A stretch of 61,469 nucleotides of DNA, taken from the NCBI RefSeq assembly GCF_010671605.1, contig NZ_JAABOO010000005.1, positions 1-61,469 on the forward strand, written 5' to 3'. This DNA is from Leptobacterium flavescens (GTDB taxonomy: Bacteria > Bacteroidota > Bacteroidia > Flavobacteriales > Flavobacteriaceae). The notes under the pieces are model-generated. The model worked only from the letters and a program-made list of their open reading frames with translations, had not been told where the DNA came from and made no database searches. Within the stretch, counting starts at the first letter, position 1, and each line of letters opens with the position of its first letter. Below, piece by piece: positions 53,566 to 61,469 of this stretch. Made by a program: the position numbers and the translations under genes.

Positions 53566-55116
53566 ATGGAGAACACCAAACCGATAGTTAAGCTTTCAGC
53601 AGACAGAAGTGATATAATTAATTTGGAAAGGGGTAAGATACCGCCACAAGCAATTGATTTAGAGGAAGTTGTGCTTGGAGCGATGATGATCGACAAGAAA
53701 GGGGTCGATACGGTTATCGATATTCTGCACCCCGATGTTTTCTATAAAGAGGCGCATAAATACATTTATGAAGCCATTGTAAAATTATTTGAGAGTTCGG
53801 AACCTATCGATTTATTAACCGTTTCTTCCCAGTTGCGTAAGGACGGGAAGCTGGAATTGATAGGAAATGATTTTTACCTGATCCAACTCACTCAAAAAGT
53901 ATCCTCTTCAGCCCATATTGAGTTTCATGCGAGGATCATACTTCAGAAATTCATTCAGCGAAGTCTGATCAAAATTTCAAGTGAGATCATTGAAGATGCT
54001 TATGACGAGACCACCGACGTTTTTGATCTCCTGGATAATGCCGAAGCAAAATTGTATGAGGTTACCCAGGGAAATATCAAAAAGTCTTCGGAAACTGCAC
54101 AAAGCCTCGTTATGCAGGCAAAGAAAAAGATTGAAGAGATATCCAATAAGGAAGGCCTTAGTGGGATCCCTTCCGGATTCGATAAACTGGATAAATTGAC
54201 TTCGGGATGGCAGCCCAGTGACCTGATCATCGTTGCAGCCCGTCCGGGTATGGGAAAAACAGCCCTTACCCTGTCTATGGCAAGGAATATTGCGGTAAAC
54301 TCCAATATTCCGGTGGCCTTCTTCTCTCTGGAGATGTCGTCGGTACAGTTGATTACCCGTCTGATCTCTTCAGAAACGGGATTGTCCTCAGAAAAACTGA
54401 GAACAGGAAAACTGGAGAAACACGAGTGGGAACAATTAAATGTAAAGGTTAAGGGGCTGGAAAAAGCACCGCTTTTTATAGATGATACTCCTTCACTTTC
54501 TATTTTCGACCTGAGGGCCAAGGCACGCCGACTGGCATCTCAGCATGGTATCAGGCTTATTGTTATTGATTACCTGCAGTTAATGACCGCAGGAGGAACA
54601 CAGAAAGGCGGGAACCGTGAACAGGAGATATCTACTATTTCCAGGAACCTGAAAGCACTGGCAAAAGAACTGGATGTCCCCGTAATAGCACTTTCTCAGC
54701 TTTCAAGGGCTGTAGAGACCAGGGGAGGAAGTAAAAGACCACTGCTTTCCGACCTTCGTGAATCGGGAGCGATTGAGCAGGATGCCGATATTGTATCCTT
54801 TATTTACCGCCCGGAATACTATAAGATCGAGGAGTGGGATGATGAGGAAAGATCGCCTACACAAGGGCAGGCAGAGTTTATTGTAGCGAAGCACCGTAAC
54901 GGTGGATTAGATAATATTAGGTTAAAATTCATTGGACAACTAGGTAAATTTGATAACTTAGATGACTTTGATTCTCCATTTGAGTTTCAATCCAAGATGA
55001 ATGAAGGGGATGATAACCCTTTCACTACCAAGAACCTCCCGAGTGCAGATGATGCCTTCGGAAGTTCGATGAATCAAGAATTTAATCCTGATGACGATAA
55101 CGACGTACCATTTTAA
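53566..55116 (+). CDS. dnaB: Replicative DNA helicase DnaB
   Basis: 516 aa hexameric 5'-3' helicase at the replication fork. The N-terminal domain (about 25-125: PPQAIDLEEVVLGAMMIDKKGVDTVIDIL) interacts with primase. The RecA-like motor has Walker A ARPGMGKTALTLSMA (about 227), FSLEMSSVQLITRLIS, Walker B IRLIVIDYLQLM and the SQLSRAVE.R....P.LSDLRESGAIEQDAD motif. An acidic tail ends DDDNDVPF. No intein is present. Its last 26 bp overlap the start of the next gene. Confidence 0.97.
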   Translation: MENTKPIVKLSADRSDIINLERGKIPPQAIDLEEVVLGAMMIDKKGVDTVIDILHPDVFYKEAHKYIYEAIVKLFESSEPIDLLTVSSQLRKDGKLELIGNDFYLIQLTQKVSSSAHIEFHARIILQKFIQRSLIKISSEIIEDAYDETTDVFDLLDNAEAKLYEVTQGNIKKSSETAQSLVMQAKKKIEEISNKEGLSGIPSGFDKLDKLTSGWQPSDLIIVAARPGMGKTALTLSMARNIAVNSNIPVAFFSLEMSSVQLITRLISSETGLSSEKLRTGKLEKHEWEQLNVKVKGLEKAPLFIDDTPSLSIFDLRAKARRLASQHGIRLIVIDYLQLMTAGGTQKGGNREQEISTISRNLKALAKELDVPVIALSQLSRAVETRGGSKRPLLSDLRESGAIEQDADIVSFIYRPEYYKIEEWDDEERSPTQGQAEFIVAKHRNGGLDNIRLKFIGQLGKFDNLDDFDSPFEFQSKMNEGDDNPFTTKNLPSADDAFGSSMNQEFNPDDDNDVPF

Positions 55117-56401
55117 AAAATATTCCGGTTTTACAAATCCTGTAAGACTGATCGGCATTTTTTTAGTGTTGCTCCTCTTTACTTCGAGCAGCTATGCATC
55201 TTATATTCTTTTACCCATGGATGCGGAAACACAAAAAAATCACCTGAAGGCATATGGAATTACCTATTGGACACTGAATAAGCAGCTTAAGGTTAGGTGG
55301 CTCCTTAATTACAGGGGAGGGGCATTCCTCCTTCCGGATTCTGAAGAAATAAGAAAAGAGTGTAAAATTAGAGGTGTCTCTTTTGAGGTGTTATCCGATG
55401 CCAAAACGCAGAGTATCCTCGAAGATATTAGCAGTCCTTCCAAAAATCAGGAAGCTGTTATCCTGGAAAAGGCACCAAAAATAGCGGTATATTCCCCCAA
55501 GGGCAATCAGCCCTGGGATGATGCGGTAACCCTGGTGCTTACCTATGCAGAGATCCCTTATGAAACCGTTTATGACGAAGAAGTGCTTAATGACGGACTT
55601 CTTCTTTACGATTGGTTACACCTGCACCATGAAGATTTTACCGGGCAATACGGGAAGTTTTACGGGGCTTACAGAGCTGCACCCTGGTATATACAGGAAA
55701 AGAAAAAAGCAGAGGCTCTGGCACAAAGTCTGGGCTATTCGAAAGTTTCGGAAGAAAAAAGAGCGGTAGCACTTAAAATAAGAGATTATGTAGTTGGAGG
55801 TGGATTTATGTTCGCCATGTGCTCTGCCACCGATAGTTTTGATATTGCGCTGGCTGCCGAAAATGTGGATATATGTGAAGCTATGTTCGACGGAGACCCT
55901 GCAGAACCTAACTATCAATCCAAAATAGATTTCGACAAGACCTTTGCCTTTACCAACTTCACTCTGGAACGAAGCCCGGTACGCTACGAATTCTCTTCTA
56001 TAGATATGACCGATAAGCGTTTTATTCCGAAAGAGACCGATTATTTTACGCTGATGGATTTTTCCGCTAAATGGGATCCTATCCCAACCATGTTATGTCA
56101 GAACCATACTGCACTGGTAAAAGGTTTTATGGGACAGACCACCAGTTTCGACAGTAAGGAGATCAAAGCAAATGTCCTGGTCCTCGGTGAGAATAAAACC
56201 AATGGCGAAGCCCGCTATATTCATGGAATAAAAGGACAGGGTTTCTTTACTTTTTACGGAGGTCATGACCCTGAAGATTACAGACACAGGGTGGGAGATC
56301 CCAAGACGGAGCTTGAATTACACCCTACTTCTCCGGGTTACAGGCTCATTCTCAATAATGTACTGTTTCCGGCTGCTAAAAAGAAGAAGCAGAAGACCTG
56401 A
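55091..56401 (+). CDS. Exported protein commonly labelled asparagine synthetase B; function unclear
   Basis: 436 aa. The start overlaps the end of dnaB by 26 bp; no later ATG lies before the signal peptide (VRLIGIFLVLLLFTSSSYAS), so this start is kept. The mature part begins YILLPMDAETQKNHLKAYGITYWTL, then WLLNYRGGAFLLPD, and AVYSPKGNQPWDDAVTLVLTYAEIPY, VGGGFMFAMCSATDSFDIALAAENVDI and FYGGHDPEDYRHRVGDP. I know this conserved Flavobacteriia protein under the name AsnB, but neither the N-terminal Cys amidotransferase nor the ATP-binding SGGxDS motif of AsnB is visible, and it is exported. A GGGFMFAMC segment recalls class I amidotransferase-like folds. Confidence 0.6.
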   Translation: MTITTYHFKKYSGFTNPVRLIGIFLVLLLFTSSSYASYILLPMDAETQKNHLKAYGITYWTLNKQLKVRWLLNYRGGAFLLPDSEEIRKECKIRGVSFEVLSDAKTQSILEDISSPSKNQEAVILEKAPKIAVYSPKGNQPWDDAVTLVLTYAEIPYETVYDEEVLNDGLLLYDWLHLHHEDFTGQYGKFYGAYRAAPWYIQEKKKAEALAQSLGYSKVSEEKRAVALKIRDYVVGGGFMFAMCSATDSFDIALAAENVDICEAMFDGDPAEPNYQSKIDFDKTFAFTNFTLERSPVRYEFSSIDMTDKRFIPKETDYFTLMDFSAKWDPIPTMLCQNHTALVKGFMGQTTSFDSKEIKANVLVLGENKTNGEARYIHGIKGQGFFTFYGGHDPEDYRHRVGDPKTELELHPTSPGYRLILNNVLFPAAKKKKQKT

Positions 56402-56470
56402 TTTAATAGTTGAAAAGCTTATATTTACCGACGTATCTCTATTAAAGAGTTAAAATTGAAAAGATATCTT

Positions 56471-56486
56471 TTTTGCCCGGGCAAAA
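56471..56486. promoter_or_regulatory. 16-bp perfect palindrome upstream of the histidine kinase gene
   Basis: TTTTGCCCGGGCAAAA at 56471-56486, without a loop. It could be a protein-binding site for the kinase gene 54 bp downstream or part of a weak terminator for the preceding gene. Confidence 0.4.
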
Positions 56487-56539
56487 TGTAATTTCTTTGT
56501 GACTCTTTTTATATCTTTAGGTAAGCTAACTATTAATTG

Positions 56540-57730
56540 ATGACTATAAAAAAACAAAAAGTGCAGCGTTTTGGAAAGAAAACAGCGCTGACGCTTAATG
56601 TATCATATACATGCTCCATCATGGCATTTGCTTTTGCCATGTTCTGTTTTTTCTATCTGGACATCAAAGGTGCTATTTTTCAGATCCTGCTTATCTTTTC
56701 TGTCCTTAATTCAATTAATACGCTTTTATTTTTCCGACATAGAAGATTGGAACTCATGTATAACATCATGTCGGTTCTGGCTTTTGTGACCAATTTGGCG
56801 CTTTGTATGTACAGCGGAGGAATAAACAGTCCTTTTACTTCCTTCCTGGTAATTATCATTTTTGCCGGTTATGCTACCAACGGATTCTACGGGAATCTAT
56901 GGCTTGGTATCGTTTCTGTTACCGCAGTTTTACTCTATTATATCAGCAGATCGGGTATTATGTTTACGGATGAAGTATCGGAAGGAGTTATAGATGAGTT
57001 TAACTTCTTCTTTTTGTTGTTCCTGATCGTTCTGCTGGGAGGTGTTTTCGGTAGGTTGCTGAATAAGAATAATGAGAAAATGTACAAGGCTAAAAAGGAG
57101 CTTATACAAAGAGATGAGGAGAAAGCCGTTATGTTAAAGGAGATCCATCACAGGGTTAAGAATAATCTGCATGTGGTTAACAGCTTACTTCGTATCCAAT
57201 CCAGGAATATTGAAGATCATGAAGTAAAGATGATGTTCAAGGTGGCGCAAAGCAGGATCGTGGCTATGGCAAGACTCCATGAAAAGATCTACAATACCAA
57301 TAATCTGAAGCATATAGATGTTAATGATTACTTTAAATTGCTGATCAACGATCTCATCAACAGTTATAATATAGAGACCAAGATCGTTCTGGATCTGAGT
57401 ATAGATGAGGCCAAGATCTCTATCGATTCCTTACTACCGCTCAGCCTCATTATTAACGAACTGATATCTAATTCCCTGAAACATGCATTTAATGAGATGG
57501 ATACGGGAAGAATAGAAGTGAAACTCAGGAACGAAGGCAACAAGAACTACGAATTGATAGTGGGGGATAACGGAAAAGGGGTGGCCAGTAACCTTTTTTC
57601 AACGACACTGAGCTCTACGGGAACAAAACTCATCAATACCTTTATAAAACAGTTAAGCGGAAGTATAGATCTGCTGGAAGGTAAAAAAGGAACACACTTC
57701 AGGATCTTGTTTACTGATGACAAGGCATAA
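56540..57730 (+). CDS. Membrane sensor histidine kinase, HisKA_2 type
   Basis: 396 aa from ATG 56540 (the codon before it is TTG). About six N-terminal transmembrane helices (residues about 20-175) without an extracytoplasmic sensor domain, a short coiled linker (NKNNEKMYKAKKELIQRDEEKAVM), then the HisKA_2 dimerisation motif LKEIHHRVKNNLHVVNSLLRIQSR with the phospho-accepting His in EIHHR, and a HATPase_c domain (LPLSLIINELISNSLKHAF, VGDNGKGV, GTKLINTFIKQLSGSI). No response regulator gene is adjacent. The signal is unknown; a palindrome lies upstream. Confidence 0.88.
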   Translation: MTIKKQKVQRFGKKTALTLNVSYTCSIMAFAFAMFCFFYLDIKGAIFQILLIFSVLNSINTLLFFRHRRLELMYNIMSVLAFVTNLALCMYSGGINSPFTSFLVIIIFAGYATNGFYGNLWLGIVSVTAVLLYYISRSGIMFTDEVSEGVIDEFNFFFLLFLIVLLGGVFGRLLNKNNEKMYKAKKELIQRDEEKAVMLKEIHHRVKNNLHVVNSLLRIQSRNIEDHEVKMMFKVAQSRIVAMARLHEKIYNTNNLKHIDVNDYFKLLINDLINSYNIETKIVLDLSIDEAKISIDSLLPLSLIINELISNSLKHAFNEMDTGRIEVKLRNEGNKNYELIVGDNGKGVASNLFSTTLSSTGTKLINTFIKQLSGSIDLLEGKKGTHFRILFTDDKA

Positions 57731-57760
57731 AAAAAGCTACCCTTTCGGATAGCTTTTTAA
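57729..57760. terminator. Bidirectional terminator between the kinase gene and rplT
   Basis: AAAAAGCTA (57731-57739) / TAGCTTTTT (57750-57758), inner CC/GG pairing, A and T runs on both sides. It ends both the kinase gene and the thrS-infC-rpmI-rplT operon. Confidence 0.8.
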
Positions 57761-57786
57761 AAGCGAAATAATATTTTGTTAAACGT

Positions 57787-58131
57787 TTACTTTACTTTCT
57801 CAACGATTGCTTTAAAAGCCTCCGGGTGATTCATAGCTAAATCTGCTAAAACCTTACGGTTTAATTCGATATTGTTAGCTTTAACCTTTCCCATAAACTG
57901 AGAATAAGACATCCCGTGTAAACGAGCTCCTGCGTTGATACGCTGGATCCATAATGCACGGAAAGTTCTTTTCTTGTTTCTACGGTCTCTGTATGCATAT
58001 TGCATAGCTTTATCAACCGCATTTTTAGCAACTGTCCAAACGTTTTTACGTCTGCCAAAGTAACCTTTGGCTTGCTTCAATACTTTTTTTCTTCTAGCTC
58101 TTGACGCTACTGAATTAACTGATCTTGGCAT
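57787..58131 (-). CDS. rplT: 50S ribosomal protein L20
   Basis: 114 aa. [69 protein letters not shown] is the conserved L20 sequence, with the basic N-terminal extension that threads into 23S rRNA. L20 is an early 50S assembly protein. Last gene of thrS-infC-rpmI-rplT. Confidence 0.98.
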   Translation of the reverse strand: MPRSVNSVASRARRKKVLKQAKGYFGRRKNVWTVAKNAVDKAMQYAYRDRRNKKRTFRALWIQRINAGARLHGMSYSQFMGKVKANNIELNRKVLADLAMNHPEAFKAIVEKVK

Positions 58132-58248
58132 AATTTTAATTTTTTTTGTAGTAGGCGGTCAAATGACACTTGCTCGTTCAGATCCTGTTTACCGGGATCT
58201 CATCGGCCTAACTCCAGGGTTATACAATAAATTGAACCTAGGTAACAA
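58132..58248 (-). other. Structured 117-nt spacer between rpmI and rplT
   Basis: Unusually long for this operon. On the minus strand it contains GATCC...GGATC (about 58200-58180) around GGTAAACA and other short inverted repeats before a T/A-rich stretch ahead of rplT. It is a candidate for the kind of mRNA structure by which L20 controls its operon in other bacteria; no known leader family is matched by eye. Confidence 0.35.
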
Positions 58249-58446
58249 TTATTTTAAACGTAATTGTTCCTTTACACTGTTAACATCATGATCGTGTACC
58301 AAAGTACTATGAGTTAACGCACGCTTACGCTTCTTAGACTTCTTAGTTAAGATGTGGCTTTTAAAAGCGTGCTTTCTTTTAATTTTACCAGAACCGGTAA
58401 GCTTAAAACGCTTTTTGGCACTGGATTTTGTTTTCATTTTAGGCAT
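58249..58446 (-). CDS. rpmI: 50S ribosomal protein L35
   Basis: 65 aa, highly basic: [64 protein letters not shown]. Conserved length and sequence. It lies 35 bp after infC and 117 bp before rplT in the same operon. Confidence 0.98.
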   Translation of the reverse strand: MPKMKTKSSAKKRFKLTGSGKIKRKHAFKSHILTKKSKKRKRALTHSTLVHDHDVNSVKEQLRLK

Positions 58447-58481
58447 TTTCTTCCTTTATTTTATTATTTCGCTTTTAATCT

Positions 58482-59033
58482 TTATTTCGTTTTCTTGGGG
58501 GCGATGAACATAGTCATTCTTTTCCCTTCCAATTTCGGCATTTGTTCTACCTTACCCAGTTCTTCAAGTTCCTGGGCCAGACGTAACAATAAGATCTCAC
58601 CTTGATCTTTATAAATGATAGAACGTCCTTTAAAGAATACGTAAGCCTTTAATTTGGCTCCGTCTTTAAGGAACTTCTCTGCATGCTTTTTCTTAAACTC
58701 ATAATCGTGATTGTCGGTTTGAGGCCCGAAACGGATCTCCTTTACCACAACCTTACTGGCTTTCGATTTAATAGCCTTTTCTCTTTTCTTCTGTTCGTAA
58801 AGGAATTTCTTATAATCCATTATTTTACAAACAGGGGGAGCTGCCTTTGGAGAGATCTCTACCAAATCCAGTTCTAATTCATTGGCTTTTTCCAAAGCCT
58901 TGCGAATAGGGTAGATCCCTACTTCAACGTTGTCACCCACCAAACGTACTTCGGGAGCTCTGATCTCACCGTTAATTTTGTGCGGGTTCCTAATTTCCCT
59001 TCTTTGAGGCTGTTGTCTTCTTCTTATTGCTAT
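58482..59033 (-). CDS. infC: Translation initiation factor IF-3, non-standard start codon (ATA)
   Basis: 183 aa if read from ATA 59033-59031 ([40 protein letters not shown]). The frame has a TAA stop two codons earlier (59039-59037) and no ATG, GTG or TTG that would keep the conserved [14 protein letters not shown] segment; TTG at 58943 would cut it off. The N domain ([55 protein letters not shown]) and C domain ([28 protein letters not shown]) are intact. Escherichia coli infC uses AUU, which lets IF-3 repress its own translation; the same logic is inferred here. Confidence 0.9.
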   Translation of the reverse strand: MAIRRRQQPQRREIRNPHKINGEIRAPEVRLVGDNVEVGIYPIRKALEKANELELDLVEISPKAAPPVCKIMDYKKFLYEQKKREKAIKSKASKVVVKEIRFGPQTDNHDYEFKKKHAEKFLKDGAKLKAYVFFKGRSIIYKDQGEILLLRLAQELEELGKVEQMPKLEGKRMTMFIAPKKTK

Positions 59034-59077
59034 GACTTAAATTTTTTGGCCTGTACGTGACAGGATGGTTAAACTTT

Positions 59078-61018
59078 TTAAAATTGCTTAAGCGTTTTAC
59101 TTATTTCTTCTTTTACCATTGCTGCAAATTCATCCACTGTAATAGTACCTATGTCGCCTTCTCCATGTTTCCTTACAGAAATAGTATTGTTAGCAGCTTC
59201 GCTTTCGCCCACGATAATCATATACGGGAATTTCTTCATTTCGGATTCCCTGATCTTCTTTCCGATCGTCTCATTTCTATTATCGACGAGGGCGCGAATT
59301 TCGTGATTTTCCAATAAATTTAAAACTTTTTCTGCATATTTTTCGTATTTCTCACTGATAGAGAGGATGATAGCCTGTTCGGGCATCAGCCACAGCGGGA
59401 AGTTTCCTCCCGTATGCTCCAGCAGCAGAGCCACGAAACGTTCCATACTTCCGAAAGGTGCCCTGTGTATCATTACAGGTCTATGCAGTTCGTTATCACT
59501 TCCTTTATAAGAAAGATCAAAACGCTCCGGAAGGTTATAATCTACCTGGATAGTACCGAGCTGCCAATTACGTCCGAGAGCATCTTTTACCATAAAATCC
59601 AGTTTGGGTCCGTAAAAAGCTGCTTCTCCGGTTTCGATAACATAATTCAGTCCCTTTTCCTTGGCGGCATTTATAATAGCATTTTCTGCAAGCTCCCAGT
59701 TTTCATCCGAACCTATATATTTATCCGGATTATCCGGATCTCTTAAACTCACCTGAGCAGTGTAATTTTCAAAACCAAGAGAATTTAATACATAAAGCGA
59801 AAGATCGATTACATTCTTAAATTCCTGATCCAGTTGTTCCGGAGTACAGAAGATATGCGCATCATCCTGCGTAAAGCCCCGAACACGGGTTAATCCGTGT
59901 AATTCCCCACTTTGCTCATAACGATATACGGTTCCGAACTCTGCATATCTTTTTGGGAGTTCCCTGTAACTCCACGGACGGGAATTATAGATCTCACAAT
60001 GGTGAGGGCAGTTCATTGGTTTAAGCAGGAATTCCTCTCCTTCATTCGGTGTTTTAATAGGTTGAAAACTGTCTTCTCCGTATTTTGCATAATGCCCGGA
60101 AGTAACATATAATTCCTTCTGACCTATATGCGGAGATACCACCTGTTCGTAACCTGCTTTTTTCTGTGCAGTTTTCAGGAACTGTTCAAGTCGCTCCCTT
60201 AGTGCGGCTCCTTTTGGTAACCATAAGGGTAATCCCTGACCTACTTTCTGTGAAAATGTAAAGAGCTCAAGTTCCTTACCCAGTTTCCTGTGATCCCTTT
60301 TCTTGGCTTCTTCCAGCATGGCCAGGTATTCGGTAAGTTCCTTTTGTTTGGGAAATGAGATCCCGTAAACCCTTGTTAGCTGCTTGTTATTTTCATCTCC
60401 TCTCCAATAAGCTCCTGCAACACTTAATAGTTTAACAGCCTTTACAATACTTGTATTAGGAATATGTCCTCCTCTACAAAGATCTGTAAAGGTGGAGTGA
60501 TCACAGAAACTAATAGTTCCGTCCTCCAGGTTCTCAATAAGCTCTACTTTATATTCATTTCCCTGCTCTTTATAAAAAGCAAGGGCTTCATCTTTGCTTA
60601 CGGAGCGCATTTTATAATCGAATTTCCCTCTGGCAATTTCCAGCATCTTTTTTTCGATGTTGGGAAAATCCTTATCCGAGATAACCTGATCTCCCAGGTC
60701 CACATCATAATAGAAGCCGTTTTGTATGGCAGGTCCTATTGTTAATTTAACACCCGGATATAATTCTTCCAGCGCCTGCGCTAAAATATGGGAAGTAGAA
60801 TGCCAGAAAGCTTCTTTTCCTTCGTCTTCTCTCCATGTATATAATACCAGATTCCCATCGGTGGTAAGCGGGGTAACCGTTTCAACTTTTTCGTTGTTAA
60901 AGCTAGCCGAGATTACACTTCGGGCAAGACCTTCGCTAATACTTTTGGCTACATCCATAGGAGTGCTGTTTATTTCAAACTCCTTAACTGATCCGTCTGG
61001 TAAAGTAATTTTAATCAT
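59078..61018 (-). CDS. thrS: Threonyl-tRNA synthetase
   Basis: 646 aa. It charges tRNA-Thr. N-terminal TGS domain ([27 protein letters not shown]), editing domain with [17 protein letters not shown] and the [18 protein letters not shown] motif, then the class II catalytic core ([21 protein letters not shown] with the zinc-binding Cys, [31 protein letters not shown]) and the anticodon-binding C domain. First gene of thrS-infC-rpmI-rplT. Minus-strand -7 box TATCTTTG at 61050-61043. Confidence 0.98.
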   Translation of the reverse strand: MIKITLPDGSVKEFEINSTPMDVAKSISEGLARSVISASFNNEKVETVTPLTTDGNLVLYTWREDEGKEAFWHSTSHILAQALEELYPGVKLTIGPAIQNGFYYDVDLGDQVISDKDFPNIEKKMLEIARGKFDYKMRSVSKDEALAFYKEQGNEYKVELIENLEDGTISFCDHSTFTDLCRGGHIPNTSIVKAVKLLSVAGAYWRGDENNKQLTRVYGISFPKQKELTEYLAMLEEAKKRDHRKLGKELELFTFSQKVGQGLPLWLPKGAALRERLEQFLKTAQKKAGYEQVVSPHIGQKELYVTSGHYAKYGEDSFQPIKTPNEGEEFLLKPMNCPHHCEIYNSRPWSYRELPKRYAEFGTVYRYEQSGELHGLTRVRGFTQDDAHIFCTPEQLDQEFKNVIDLSLYVLNSLGFENYTAQVSLRDPDNPDKYIGSDENWELAENAIINAAKEKGLNYVIETGEAAFYGPKLDFMVKDALGRNWQLGTIQVDYNLPERFDLSYKGSDNELHRPVMIHRAPFGSMERFVALLLEHTGGNFPLWLMPEQAIILSISEKYEKYAEKVLNLLENHEIRALVDNRNETIGKKIRESEMKKFPYMIIVGESEAANNTISVRKHGEGDIGTITVDEFAAMVKEEISKTLKQF

Positions 61019-61469
61019 TAAATCCTGTTTAATTTAGGCATGCAAAGATAATAGGTTGATGTCACCAATACAATAATTAGTGTAAAGATGTTTGCACAGC
61101 TTATAAAATTGAGGATATTCCGTACTATTAATAGAAGAAGCATCGATATCCGGATAAATAGATTTAAGGGAGTGAGAGGATAAAATTGAAAATATTTTTA
61201 AGCCTAAATGCAAGATTAACAAAAGGTTATTTAAGCATTAATAAAAAACTTCAAAAAAAAGCGTAAAAAGATTTTGAGGGAAGAGAAAAGAGTTTATATA
61301 TTTGCACCCGCTTTCGAGAGGAAGTTTAGAGAATAGAAAACTAAGAGTTCATTGACATAATGTTAACAGCACAGTTAGATAGAGGCGACTTTATCTAACG
61401 GTTAAAAATTTTAAGCAGAGTCATTCTAAGAGAGTTTAGGGTATTGATTTTTTTGATTGTTGATTTTAA
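61019..61469. other. 451-bp region without protein genes; rRNA operon leader at its end
   Basis: Contains the thrS -7 box (61050-61043, minus), an AT-rich spacer, and from 61273 a strong plus-strand promoter followed by a 165-nt untranslated leader running off the window. Short reading frames here are not convincing. Confidence 0.6.
61273..61304 (+). promoter_or_regulatory. Strong promoter, probably of an rRNA operon
   Basis: TTTG (61273-61276), 20 bp, TATATTTG (61297-61304), full consensus. Downstream is a leader without a coding frame that includes GAGTTCATTGACATAATG (61346-61363), similar to the GTTCTTTGACAT stretch I know upstream of flavobacterial 16S genes. The 16S gene itself would begin beyond the window. 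Confidence 0.6.

Noticed and set aside
54000-54521. 173-codon minus-strand frame inside dnaB
   Set aside because: Lies over the helicase core; no domain, no promoter.

Overview
The window comes from a member of the Bacteroidota, almost certainly a marine-type Flavobacteriaceae. The evidence is the sigma-70 promoter type TTTG-N19/20-TAnnTTTG in front of several genes, a type IX secretion (T9SS) adhesin/PorP pair, split transketolase, DUF5606, an infC gene without a standard start codon, and a carotenoid cluster of flavobacterial type. Coding density is high and gene order is mostly chromosomal housekeeping. No phage, IS element, CRISPR array or complete integrative element was seen.

Layout. 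1-161 is the end of an unidentified gene. 381-4299 (minus): heme A synthase, CCA-adding enzyme, TsaC-type threonylcarbamoyl-AMP synthase and a TupA-like ATP-grasp protein. 4414-6016: two family 2 glycosyltransferases. 6089-8487: dapD, ruvX, def and a DUF5606 gene. 8759-14516: DinB-like, NRDE/TANGO2-like and ATP-grasp proteins, then a large exported WD40-like/amidohydrolase fusion. 14578-17056: NTF2-like, HAD phosphatase, HMG-CoA lyase and ICMT-like genes. 17235-19546: a porin, FMN-protein and membrane-protein cassette. 19613-21798: guaB and two small genes. 21923-27098: a four-gene envelope operon of three parvulin/SurA-type chaperones plus MoxR. 27326-32002: aconitase, a Crp/Fnr regulator and two tandem TlpA-like proteins, one of which lacks its active-site cysteines.

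32004-35726 (minus) holds crtI-crtB-crtZ next to a MerR-family gene with the signature of the adenosylcobalamin photoreceptor CarH (W-x9-EH plus E-x-H-x-x-G). A long perfect inverted repeat straddles the crtI promoter. After tRNA-Leu comes a four-gene minus-strand cluster (40625 to 36333): a Tat-exported intradiol-dioxygenase-like protein without its iron-binding histidines, a phage-tail-collar protein, a repeat-rich T9SS adhesin and a PorP/SprF protein. It diverges from a PRMT-like methyltransferase gene, and the shared control region carries TACGT repeats.

41852-43992 is a patchy accessory stretch with intergenic repeats, an AT-rich TlpA-DUF3738 lipoprotein gene and two tRNA-Lys genes with tRNA-like debris between them. 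44117-56401 returns to core genes: aroK, PRTase, Hsp15-like, an FKBP lipoprotein, an OMP, split transketolase, tgt-lptF/G-eamA, accA, dnaB and a protein commonly labelled AsnB. 56540-57730 is a histidine kinase. 57787-61018 (minus) is the translation operon thrS-infC-rpmI-rplT. The window ends in what looks like the promoter and leader of an rRNA operon.

Several starts were moved from the longest reading frame to the codon supported by signal peptides, promoter position or family alignment. All functional names come from reading motifs, not from database searches.
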